Shown: in pieces, positions 24,426 through 31,399 of the stretch
Numbering within the stretch: the first letter of the stretch is position 1
How the letters are laid out: each line of letters opens with the position of its first letter
The notes under the pieces: generated by a model
Told to the model about the DNA's origin: nothing
What the model saw: the letters and a program-made list of their open reading frames with translations, nothing else
Database searches by the model: none
Made by a program: the position numbers and the translations under genes
Source: an uncultured Bdellovibrionales bacterium
Lineage (GTDB): Bacteria; Bdellovibrionota; Bdellovibrionia; Bdellovibrionales; UBA1609
Reading direction: 5' to 3'
NCBI GenBank assembly: GCA_937936325.1
Contig: CALGWV010000077.1
Coordinates: 1-42,865, forward strand
DNA length: 42,865 nt

Positions 24426-25446
24426 TTAGGCTCTCTTTGATGGATTTAAATTTAAGTCTTATCTCTTCCCACTCCGTCTCAAAGTCACTTTCTGGAGTCA
24501 CTCCACCACCTGCAAAAATTTTTATTCGACCCTCTTTCCAAAAGGCTCCTCGAATTAAAACAACAGATTGCATTTCACCCTCAACTTGTATCCCTAGTGG
24601 TGCGCCGTAGGCTCCTCGTTCTAGCCCATTCCAATGTGGTTCTTGATCCTTCAACTTTATCCTAGGGAAACAGCCTAATGCCGCCGTAGGATGCAGAAGT
24701 TCAGTCCAAAGTTTCAGGTCTACATTTTTCTGATTTTGCAACTTAGCTGTGGATTTTAGATGTTTTAGACTCCCAGATGTGACTTCCACTAATTCACTCC
24801 AATTCAACTCTTGGTTTACCTGCTTTTGAATATCTTCCATAACAAGCCTATGCTCTTCGACAAGTTTTGAGTCTTCAATCATCGATTTTGTTTTATTTAC
24901 TGTTTGAGTTCCGGCTAAAGCTGTAAGAACGACACTTCTACGTTCTGTTTCAAATAAAAGTTCTGGTGTCCACCCCCAATAGCAGGAGTCTTTTGAGAAA
25001 TGAGCAAAATAAAAGGCTTCCTTATTTTTAGTCTTTAAATTATTTAAAGCTAGATTCATAAAGTTTTCTCGAGAGCATTTTGCATATATTTGAGCAAATA
25101 GAACACATTTTTTAAGCTGACCGGTCTCAAATCTCTGAAAAGCAGAGTCAAAGTGTCTTTGATATAAAGATTTGTCTGGATGCGACCATTCGGAGATAGG
25201 CTTAGCTAGTTTCTCGGGGAATAGACCCTGTGCTGTCTTTTGATTTATGGTATAAACATGACAGCTATGAAGGGCTTTGGGGTATGTTAAAAGATAGTCA
25301 TTCAAGTAGATCTGGGCCTCGTCTTTTTTCAGTTCGTTTTGACTGGATTTAGGCCATAAAAAATGATATTTTTCGGCTCCCCAATCCGAAAGGATCACTC
25401 CAAAATTTGAGAAGTCATTGAATTTAAAACTTTGACCTAAGGACAT
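24418..25446 (-). CDS. menF: Isochorismate synthase
   Basis: A 342-residue chorismate-binding enzyme, first of the men operon. It shows LTALAGTQTV, EEHRLVMEDI, LLHPTAALGCFPR, RGAYGAPLGI and the C-terminal FAGGGVTPESDFETEWEE, which carry the magnesium-binding glutamates. It isomerises chorismate to isochorismate. Its ATG lies only nine bases from the divergent DAHP synthase ATG. A TTGACC/CATAGT pair (25476-25481 and 25453-25458, spacing 17) inside that gene's start would begin transcription at about the menF ATG. Confidence 0.93.
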   Translation of the reverse strand: MSLGQSFKFNDFSNFGVILSDWGAEKYHFLWPKSSQNELKKDEAQIYLNDYLLTYPKALHSCHVYTINQKTAQGLFPEKLAKPISEWSHPDKSLYQRHFDSAFQRFETGQLKKCVLFAQIYAKCSRENFMNLALNNLKTKNKEAFYFAHFSKDSCYWGWTPELLFETERRSVVLTALAGTQTVNKTKSMIEDSKLVEEHRLVMEDIQKQVNQELNWSELVEVTSGSLKHLKSTAKLQNQKNVDLKLWTELLHPTAALGCFPRIKLKDQEPHWNGLERGAYGAPLGIQVEGEMQSVVLIRGAFWKEGRIKIFAGGGVTPESDFETEWEEIRLKFKSIKESLNV

Positions 25447-25452
25447 ACGCTA

Positions 25453-25481
25453 ACTATGAAACACTCGCCACCAGGGGTCAA
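25453..25481 (-). promoter_or_regulatory. Candidate men operon promoter inside the DAHP synthase start
   Basis: On the reverse strand TTGACC (25476-25481) and CATAGT (25453-25458) are 17 bases apart. The -10 coincides with the start codon of the divergent DAHP synthase gene. Initiation would fall near 25446, giving a leaderless menF message. Match to consensus is moderate. Confidence 0.35.
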
Positions 25482-26247
25482 TTTCGGCCTTAATAATGAA
25501 GATGACTTTTCTGCCCCCGTTATCATTGCAGGGCCTTGTTCTGTAGAAAGCTATGAGCAGTTAGATGAGGTCGCCCGCTGTCTGAAAGATAATAGCATTA
25601 CTTGGATGAGAGGGGGCGTTTATAAATTAAGAACGAGCCCGGACAGTTTCCAAGGCTTAGGCAAAAAATGTTTTGATTGGATTAAAGAAATCAAATCTAA
25701 GTATCAACTCAAATTTATTACTGAGGTGACTGACCCACGTCAAATTGAAGAACTTTTGGAGGTCGCAGATGCCCTCCAAGTGGGAACAAGAAACATGTTC
25801 AATTATGCTCTCTTGAGTGAATTGGGTCACACGAATGTTCCTATAGTTCTCAAAAGAGCTTTTGCTGCAAGAATAAAAGAACTGCTTTTAGCTGCTGAGT
25901 ATATCACTCAGCAGGGCAACCAAAATGTCATCTTATGTGAAAGAGGAATCCGCAGCTTTGAAACAGAAACCAGAAACACGATGGACCTTGGCGCAATAGC
26001 TTGGGTCAAGGCCAACACCCCTTGGACTATTTTTGCTGACCCCTCACATGGCACTGGCCTCTCTGAATTGGTCACCCCAATGGCCCATGCCTCTTTGGCC
26101 GCTGGGGCTGATGGACTCTTGGTAGAAGTCCACCCTGAACCCAAAAAAGCTTTATCAGATTCCAGACAAGCCTTAGATTTAAACCAACTGAAAATTCTCT
26201 CTGGTTTAACAAAGCAATTTACCCAATTTAAAAAGGACCACTTATGA
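25456..26247 (+). CDS. aroF: 3-deoxy-7-phosphoheptulonate synthase (DAHP synthase)
   Basis: A 263-residue type I-beta DAHP synthase. It condenses phosphoenolpyruvate and erythrose 4-phosphate at the head of the shikimate pathway. Visible are IIAGPCSVES with metal-binding Cys28, GGVYKLRTSPDSFQG, QVGTRNMFNY, VILKRAF, CERGIR, DPSHGTG and LVEVHPEP. There is no ferredoxin-like or chorismate mutase regulatory domain, so it is probably not feedback-controlled by those means. It is the first gene of a forward operon with ubiE and the Sua5-type gene, overlapping ubiE as ATGA. AAGGA lies 12 bases before its ATG, a long spacing. Confidence 0.95.
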   Translation: MKHSPPGVNFGLNNEDDFSAPVIIAGPCSVESYEQLDEVARCLKDNSITWMRGGVYKLRTSPDSFQGLGKKCFDWIKEIKSKYQLKFITEVTDPRQIEELLEVADALQVGTRNMFNYALLSELGHTNVPIVLKRAFAARIKELLLAAEYITQQGNQNVILCERGIRSFETETRNTMDLGAIAWVKANTPWTIFADPSHGTGLSELVTPMAHASLAAGADGLLVEVHPEPKKALSDSRQALDLNQLKILSGLTKQFTQFKKDHL

Positions 26248-26942
26248 AACAAGGCCCTGAATCATCAAAAATTCAAAGTCTTTTTAATAATTTGGCAGGC
26301 TCTTATGACAAAGGAAACCAATGGATCACCTTAGGCCTTGGGCAAAGCTGGAAAACCAAACTGATAAACTGGAGTGATGCCCAGCCTGGAGATCAAATTT
26401 TAGATTGTGCCACAGGAACTGGAGATTTAATTATAGGCTATTATGAAAAACTCAAGGCACAAGGACGTTTTATAGGAACTGACTTTTCGGAAAAAATGTT
26501 AGAGCATGCCCGTGTTAAAAATCATCCTGATATTGAGTTTGAGTGGGCTGATGCCACAGATTTAAAGTTTGAAGATCATAGTTTTGATATTGTGAGTATG
26601 TCCTATGGCTTAAGAAATGTAGAAAATAGATTTAAAGCAATTTTTGAAATGTCTCGGGTTTTAAAACCTGGCGGTCGCCTTATGATTTTAGAGACCGGCC
26701 CCTCTCCTTATTTTTTTATGCGCCCTTTTTTAGATTTTTATAATTCTAAGATCATGCCTCTTTTAGGCGGCTATGTGAGCCAGCAAGGCGATTCCTACAA
26801 ATACCTCTCAAGTTCAACTCAAAATTTTCCCTCTGGCAAAAAGCTTTGCAATATGATTCAAGAAAACGGTGAGTTTAAAAGTATCGAATACAAAACAATT
26901 TTTGGTGGAGCTAGCTTCATGTACAAAGCCATTAAAAAATGA
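26244..26942 (+). CDS. ubiE: Demethylmenaquinone methyltransferase
   Basis: A 232-residue class I SAM methyltransferase. Family marks are an N-terminal FNNLAGSYDKGN, the SAM loop ILDCATGTGDL, VSMSYGLRNV and LKPGGRLMILETGP. UbiE/MenG methylates demethylmenaquinone, and in ubiquinone makers also an intermediate of that pathway. With a men operon alongside and no ubi genes in view, the menaquinone role (menG) is favoured. It is coupled by four-base overlaps to both neighbours. Confidence 0.94.
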   Translation: MKQGPESSKIQSLFNNLAGSYDKGNQWITLGLGQSWKTKLINWSDAQPGDQILDCATGTGDLIIGYYEKLKAQGRFIGTDFSEKMLEHARVKNHPDIEFEWADATDLKFEDHSFDIVSMSYGLRNVENRFKAIFEMSRVLKPGGRLMILETGPSPYFFMRPFLDFYNSKIMPLLGGYVSQQGDSYKYLSSSTQNFPSGKKLCNMIQENGEFKSIEYKTIFGGASFMYKAIKK

Positions 26943-27832
26943 AAGTTAATTTTGATAAAGCTCTTAAATTGTTATCTGAAGGCCACCTGGTGGGAGTGCC
27001 CACGGAAACCGTTTATGGTTTAGCCGCCTCTATTGAACAGCCTGAGGCTATCAAAAATATTTTTAAATTAAAACAGAGGCCTTTTTTCGACCCTTTAATC
27101 GTTCATATACACAGCATGAACCAGGCACGAGAACTTGTCCTTGATGCTGATTTTGAAATCTTAGAAAAAATAGCACCTTACTTTTGGCCTGGCCCCCTGA
27201 CCGTAATTTTAAATAAAACTCAAAAAGTATCTGATGCCATTACCTCAGGGTTTCCCACTGTGGCCTTAAGGATGCCTTCCCATCCTTTGTTTTTAAAACT
27301 TTTAAAAGAATTAAATCAGCCCCTTGCCGCACCCAGCGCCAACCCCTTTACAAAAACCAGTCCAACATGTTTTGAGCACGTGGAAAAATACTTTCCTGAA
27401 TTGCCCACTTTAGATGGTGGCTCATGCAATATAGGCATTGAATCTACAATTATAGATTTAAGTTCTCCTGGGTTCTTAAGTTTATGTAGACCAGGTCAAA
27501 CTCAGTTGTCTAAAATTAAGAATAGAGTTCCTGGTCTAACTATTAAAAAAGCGACTTCAGGATCTAGCCCTGGAGATTTTAAACAACACTACCAGCCTGA
27601 AGTTCCATTATTCGTTATCTATAACATGGATGAAGTGCATCAATTTAAAGACCAAAAGTATGAACTCATAAAACTTTCAGACTCGCCAACAGATGAAGCT
27701 CGTAAACTCTATTCCTATTTTCATGATATAAAAAAAGAGACCGAAACTTTGGTTTTACTTTGGCAGCAGGATAAAAATAATGAAAATTGGGCTCCTCTAT
27801 GGAACCGAATAGAAAAAGCCAGCTCAAATTAA
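26939..27832 (+). CDS. tsaC: Threonylcarbamoyl-AMP synthase, Sua5/YwlC type
   Basis: A 297-residue protein. The N-terminal YrdC domain (about 1-190) has GVPTETVYGLAA, KLKQRPFFDPLIVHI, PYFWPGPLTV, ALRMPSHPL, APSANPFTKTSPT and IESTIIDLSS. A linker with SSPGDFKQHYQPEVP leads into a C-terminal Sua5 domain, so it is the Sua5/YwlC form rather than the short TsaC form. It makes threonylcarbamoyl-adenylate for t6A37 of ANN-decoding tRNAs. It is last in the DAHP synthase operon. Confidence 0.93.
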   Translation: MKVNFDKALKLLSEGHLVGVPTETVYGLAASIEQPEAIKNIFKLKQRPFFDPLIVHIHSMNQARELVLDADFEILEKIAPYFWPGPLTVILNKTQKVSDAITSGFPTVALRMPSHPLFLKLLKELNQPLAAPSANPFTKTSPTCFEHVEKYFPELPTLDGGSCNIGIESTIIDLSSPGFLSLCRPGQTQLSKIKNRVPGLTIKKATSGSSPGDFKQHYQPEVPLFVIYNMDEVHQFKDQKYELIKLSDSPTDEARKLYSYFHDIKKETETLVLLWQQDKNNENWAPLWNRIEKASSN

Positions 27833-27862
27833 AGCTCAATTCTAAAATATGGACTTAGTTTG

Positions 27863-27882
27863 AAGCCGCGTTGCTGCTTTTT
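27863..27882 (+). terminator. Weak terminator candidate
   Basis: AAGC and GC pair with GC and GCTT around a three-base loop, with one bulge-like pair, followed by a short T-run. It sits 30 bases after the Sua5-type gene. The structure is weak. Confidence 0.3.
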
Positions 27883-27917
27883 GATAATTAAAAAATACTC
27901 GAATGAGATGAGACAAG

Positions 27918-28583
27918 ATGAAATTAATAAATGATGATTTTTCCAGGCTTAAATATTTGAGGATAAATCCCGGTGCCGAGCAAACTATTGTGTTACTCCA
28001 TGGATATGGAGCTAATGCTTTTGACCTGAGTTCGTTAGCTCAAATTGACGCGCAAAATTATACTTGGATTTTTGTTCAAGCTCCGCTGAGTCCGCCAGAA
28101 CTTGGAGGAATAGGGTTTTCCTGGTTTGAGCTGAGGCTAAGCCAATTGGATGAATGGATGAGAGATCCACAGTTTAAAGATATTGTTTCCTGGGCTCCCC
28201 CTGAACTCTCAGAACGTTCAGAACAATTACTCAAACTCTTCCAAAGTCTTGGGTTAAATCCCAAAGAGACTCATGTAGGGGGCTTTAGCCAAGGAGCCAT
28301 GTTAGCCACTGAAGTGGCGCTTAACTCTGGGTTTAGCCCCAAAAGTCTGAGTGTCTTTTCTGGTGCTTATATTAATAAATCAGCATGGAAGAGAGGAAAG
28401 TTGGAGCTAAAAAAAGTATTTCAGTCTCATGGAGAACAAGATCCTGTTTTGCCTTTTAAACTAGCGGAGAAGCTTCAAAACTCAATTTTTCATTCAATAG
28501 AGAGCTCAAAATGGCAGCCTTTTCAAGGGGGCCACGAAATCCCTAGACAAGTTTTAAAGTCCTGGGCTGAATTCTTAGGTTAA
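27918..28583 (+). CDS. Phospholipase/carboxylesterase family hydrolase
   Basis: A 221-residue alpha/beta hydrolase of the carboxylesterase group. HGYGANAFDL at 28-37 forms the oxyanion region. The nucleophile is S124 in GGFSQGAM, with D175 (HGEQDPVLPF) and H206 (QGGHEIP) completing the triad. Members cleave short-chain esters, lysophospholipids or acyl-protein thioesters, and the substrate cannot be told from sequence. No signal peptide, so cytoplasmic. The 3' end overlaps the convergent rpsR by four bases. Confidence 0.88.
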   Translation: MKLINDDFSRLKYLRINPGAEQTIVLLHGYGANAFDLSSLAQIDAQNYTWIFVQAPLSPPELGGIGFSWFELRLSQLDEWMRDPQFKDIVSWAPPELSERSEQLLKLFQSLGLNPKETHVGGFSQGAMLATEVALNSGFSPKSLSVFSGAYINKSAWKRGKLELKKVFQSHGEQDPVLPFKLAEKLQNSIFHSIESSKWQPFQGGHEIPRQVLKSWAEFLG

Positions 28584-28861
28584 TACTCGAAAGGTGTCGG
28601 TGAAACAGGCTCACCTCTAAAGAAATTATCGTAGGCTTGTGTGCCCTGGGGTAAAAGTGCCAATTGACGAGCTTTTTTAATAGCATTTGCTAGGCTGGCT
28701 TGCTGCTTACGGCTTAGCTTGCTGACTCTTGAAGGGATGATTTTTCCACCTTCAACAAGAAAACGAGATAAAGTTGCAGGATCTTTATAGTTAAACTTAA
28801 AATCCGAAGGATAATCGGTGCGGTATCTTGCTCTAGATCTTTTGCTATCGTTAGTTTCCAT
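28580..28861 (-). CDS. rpsR: 30S ribosomal protein S18
   Basis: A 93-residue S18. The core FNYKDPATLSRFLVEGGKII is followed by PSRVSKLSRKQQ and NAIKKARQLALLPQG. No cysteine pairs are present, so it is a zinc-free form. A basic, polar N-terminus of about 20 residues precedes the core. It is monocistronic here and away from its common partners rpsF and rplI. GGAG lies upstream of the ATG. Confidence 0.96.
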   Translation of the reverse strand: METNDSKRSRARYRTDYPSDFKFNYKDPATLSRFLVEGGKIIPSRVSKLSRKQQASLANAIKKARQLALLPQGTQAYDNFFRGEPVSPTPFEY

Positions 28862-28980
28862 TATTATTTACTCCATGAAAGTAAGCACAATAAATCATTT
28901 TTTAGTTGCCAACAAGGGGTTTTTTAAGTTATTTCTATTGAGACTTCAAATTAGTTGTTTCTGATTCCTTTGAAATTTGT

Positions 28981-29057
28981 GCTCAAAATAGAGGCCCCTC
29001 GCTGGATTAAGCCAAATAGCTTAATAATGTTTGGGTTTGGTGCTTACACTTTTGAGC
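28981..29057 (+). promoter_or_regulatory. Possible structured leader of rpmB
   Basis: GCTCAAAA (28981-28988) can pair with TTTTGAGC (29050-29057), enclosing an ATTAAGC/GCTTAAT hairpin (29006-29012 with 29019-29025). It lies 83-160 bases before rpmB in the 278-base divergent region with rpsR. It may be a ribosomal-protein leader or operator. I found no convincing promoter pair in this region. Confidence 0.3.
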
Positions 29058-29139
29058 TATTATTGTTTTCAATTTCGAATCTGAAAAAATTAATTTGACG
29101 TCTTGTTTATAATTTCATGTCAAAAAGATTGGAGAAGCC

Positions 29140-29430
29140 ATGCCTCGTTGTGAACTAACTCAAAAAGGTCCTGTTGTTAAAAACCTTGTGAGTCACTCAA
29201 ACATAAAAACTAAATCTACTGCTCACCCTAATATACAGTCTAAATTTTTCATGAGTGAAACTCTTGGGGAAAAATTCAGACTTAAAGTGGCTATGAGTAC
29301 ACTTCGTACCGTTGAGCACAAAGGAAGCTTTGATTCTTTTATTCTGAAACAAGAAGATGAATCTCTTTCAAAAAGAGCACTAAAAATTAAAACACGCATT
29401 CGTAAGAAATTACGTCAAAGCCAGGCTTAG
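29140..29430 (+). CDS. rpmB: 50S ribosomal protein L28
   Basis: A 96-residue L28 of the longer type seen in Alphaproteobacteria. It begins MPRCELTQKGPVVKNLVSHS and continues NIKTKSTAHPNIQ, SETLGEKFRLKVAMSTLRTVEHKG. A single Cys near the start and no later pair make it zinc-free. GGAG precedes the ATG. It is followed after nine bases by the KOW gene and shares its terminator. Confidence 0.94.
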   Translation: MPRCELTQKGPVVKNLVSHSNIKTKSTAHPNIQSKFFMSETLGEKFRLKVAMSTLRTVEHKGSFDSFILKQEDESLSKRALKIKTRIRKKLRQSQA

Positions 29431-29439
29431 GAGTTAGAG

Positions 29440-29643
29440 ATGAAATTAAAAATAAAAAAAGGTCAGAAAGTTAAAATCACGACCGGTGCTGACAAAGGTA
29501 AAGAAGGGGAAGTCCTTCACGTGAATGCTCAAAAACTTAAAATTAAAGTTGCTGGAGTTTTCATCCAAACGCATTTTGATAAAGAGAATGGCCTGACTAA
29601 AAAAGAAGGTTACATCGACTATTCGAACGTAAAAGCTGTTTAA
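29440..29643 (+). CDS. KOW-domain protein, L24-like
   Basis: A 67-residue protein built on a KOW motif (KIKKGQKVKITTGADKGKEG, then EVLHVNAQKLKIKVAG). Its C-terminus GYIDYSNVKAV resembles the IHVSNV end of ribosomal protein L24. It is shorter than typical L24 (about 100 residues) and sits with rpmB, not in a ribosomal protein operon. It may be the organism's only L24 or a paralogue, and the window cannot decide. It has a good AGGAG site and a strong terminator downstream. Confidence 0.75.
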   Translation: MKLKIKKGQKVKITTGADKGKEGEVLHVNAQKLKIKVAGVFIQTHFDKENGLTKKEGYIDYSNVKAV

Positions 29644-29673
29644 TACAAAAATAATTAAGAGTTTTTAATTCAG

Positions 29674-29709
29674 ATACCAAACGCATTTTTTGTGTTTGGT
29701 ATTTTTTTT
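29674..29709 (+). terminator. Intrinsic terminator after rpmB and KOW gene
   Basis: ATACCAAAC (29674-29682) pairs perfectly with GTTTGGTAT (29694-29702) and runs into eight T residues. It is a textbook rho-independent terminator. Confidence 0.9.
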
Positions 29710-29733
29710 GCCTACAAATCCTAAGGACCCTTC

Positions 29734-30849
29734 ATGCCACAGTTTATTGCCCTCACCTCTAAAGGTTTAAGACCTGTTTTAAAAAAAGAACTCCAGGACC
29801 TAAACTTTAAAGTTTTAAAAGAAACTGGTGAAGGTGTCCTTTTTGATGGGAGCTGGAATGAAGCTATTCGCGCCAACCACGAGCTCAGGACTTGCACCCG
29901 GATACTTAAGCCTGTGGCTGACTTTCAAGTCTATAACGCCGACGAGCTTTATAATCATTGCAAAAAAATAGATTTCACTAAATTTTTTGATGTAGATCAG
30001 ACTTTTGCTATTAAGGTGAAAGGTCAAAGTCCTTTTTTCAATAATACACTTTATGCTGCTCAACTTATGAAAGATGCCATTGTGGATCAATTTCAAAAAA
30101 AGTACCAAAAGCGCCCCAATGTGAATAAAGAGAAACCTGCCATTGAGTTTTACTGCCGGCTTCAAGACACTCAAGTTTCTATTAGCTTGAATACATCTGG
30201 AACAAGCTTAACCCATCATGGATATAGAGACCAAAGTGTTCACGCTCCTATTCGAGAGCATATTGCTGCCGCCTTATTAAAACATGCTGGAATTGAAGAC
30301 TATGACTTAGTTTGGGATCCCATGTGTGGTTCTGGAACATTTATTTATGAGGCCCATGAAATTTTAAACGATAATTTTATACCTAGAGATCTTCCTATTT
30401 ATAAATGGAAACATTTAAAACAAATGGACTTGAAATCTCCAGAAAAAAAACACAAGGCCCCGTTAGATCATTATTACCTTGCCAGCGACGTCCATCCTGA
30501 ATCTGTTGCCGCAGCCAAAACGAACCTGGATCCTATTAGAAGCTCACACCTAAAAATTCGCCAAGGTGATTTTGAAGATGTTCCCTTTGATAAACTCGAT
30601 CTTAAATTTAAAAAAGGACTCCTTGTCATTAACCCACCTTATGCAGAAAGGCTAGGTGAAATTGAAAAGTTAAAACCCACCTATAAAAGATTGGGTGATT
30701 TTATGAAACAAAGGCTTAAAGGCTGGGATGTTTGGATCGTTTCTGGTCAGGCACAGCTGACAAAAGAGCTTCGATTAAAATCCGATCGCCAGCTCAATTT
30801 TGATAATGGTGGGATTTCTTGTCGGTGGCTTCGTTACTCTATGTACTAG
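29734..30849 (+). CDS. rlmL: THUMP-domain rRNA guanine-N2 methyltransferase, RlmL N-terminal type
   Basis: A 371-residue protein. Residues about 1-165 form the N-terminal ferredoxin-like and THUMP RNA-binding region. Residues about 170-371 form the methyltransferase, with HGYRDQSVHAPIREHIAAAL, the SAM motif DPMCGSGTF and the catalytic NPPYAERLG. It corresponds to the N-terminal half of E. coli RlmL, which makes m2G2445 of 23S rRNA. The C-terminal RlmK half is absent. AAGGA lies upstream of the ATG. Confidence 0.9.
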   Translation: MPQFIALTSKGLRPVLKKELQDLNFKVLKETGEGVLFDGSWNEAIRANHELRTCTRILKPVADFQVYNADELYNHCKKIDFTKFFDVDQTFAIKVKGQSPFFNNTLYAAQLMKDAIVDQFQKKYQKRPNVNKEKPAIEFYCRLQDTQVSISLNTSGTSLTHHGYRDQSVHAPIREHIAAALLKHAGIEDYDLVWDPMCGSGTFIYEAHEILNDNFIPRDLPIYKWKHLKQMDLKSPEKKHKAPLDHYYLASDVHPESVAAAKTNLDPIRSSHLKIRQGDFEDVPFDKLDLKFKKGLLVINPPYAERLGEIEKLKPTYKRLGDFMKQRLKGWDVWIVSGQAQLTKELRLKSDRQLNFDNGGISCRWLRYSMY

Positions 30850-30892
30850 AGACTAAGTCCCTCGCGGGACTCGTCATAGTTTCAAGCTCTAG
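30846..30892. terminator. Nested hairpin between convergent genes
   Basis: Three nested stems are visible: CTAGAG/CTCTAG (30846-30851, 30887-30892), ACTA/TAGT, and AGTCCC-TCGC-GGGACT (30856-30871). The outer stem includes the rlmL stop codon. The region is the 45-base gap between convergent genes, so a bidirectional terminator is likely despite the lack of a long T-run. Confidence 0.5.
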
Positions 30893-30894
30893 AT

Positions 30895-31257
30895 CTAAAA
30901 AGGTTTCACTGTAATGACATAAACAGTTAGGACAGCTAGAAAGCTGTAGAACAAGATCACAATTCTTGGTGACCAAAGTTTTGCAAAAAATGGAGACATG
31001 CTGAACATGATCCAAACAAAGACCTTGTAATAAAACCAAAGTGGCCATGGATGAATTTTAAGTTTAGCCATCATTCCAAATCCAGCCACAAAAACAACCA
31101 GAGCTGCAATTCCGTTTAAGGCCGCAAGAAGTTTTCGAGTGCCTCGCTGTTGAGGGTCAAAGGTGTTTTTTGGAATAAAACATAGGGCACCCAAGCTCAT
31201 CATTAAAATGAAAAGTCCTGACAAATGGAGCATTTTATAAAAGCTTAAGCTTAACAT
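30895..31257 (-). CDS. Small four-helix membrane protein of unknown function
   Basis: About 120 residues with four hydrophobic segments, in order: YKMLHLSGLFILMMSLGALC, LNGIAALVVFVAGFGMMA, WPLWFYYKVFVWIMFSMSPF and IVILFYSFLAVLTVYVITV. The frame extends to 31311, but the ATG at 31257 has GGAGG seven bases upstream and starts directly before the first helix, so I chose it. I do not recognise a function. It is divergent from the membrane pyrophosphatase gene. Confidence 0.7.
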   Translation of the reverse strand: MLSLSFYKMLHLSGLFILMMSLGALCFIPKNTFDPQQRGTRKLLAALNGIAALVVFVAGFGMMAKLKIHPWPLWFYYKVFVWIMFSMSPFFAKLWSPRIVILFYSFLAVLTVYVITVKPF

Positions 31258-31399
31258 CACTGATCCTCCACCATGACAATAGGGGGGAATATTTGACTTG
31301 TCCATGTGCATACAGAAAATTATGACATGTGTTGACGTTCTGCCTTAAGACTAAGAGTCTATTTCATTAATTATTTATTAACGAACATAAGGAGAAGAT

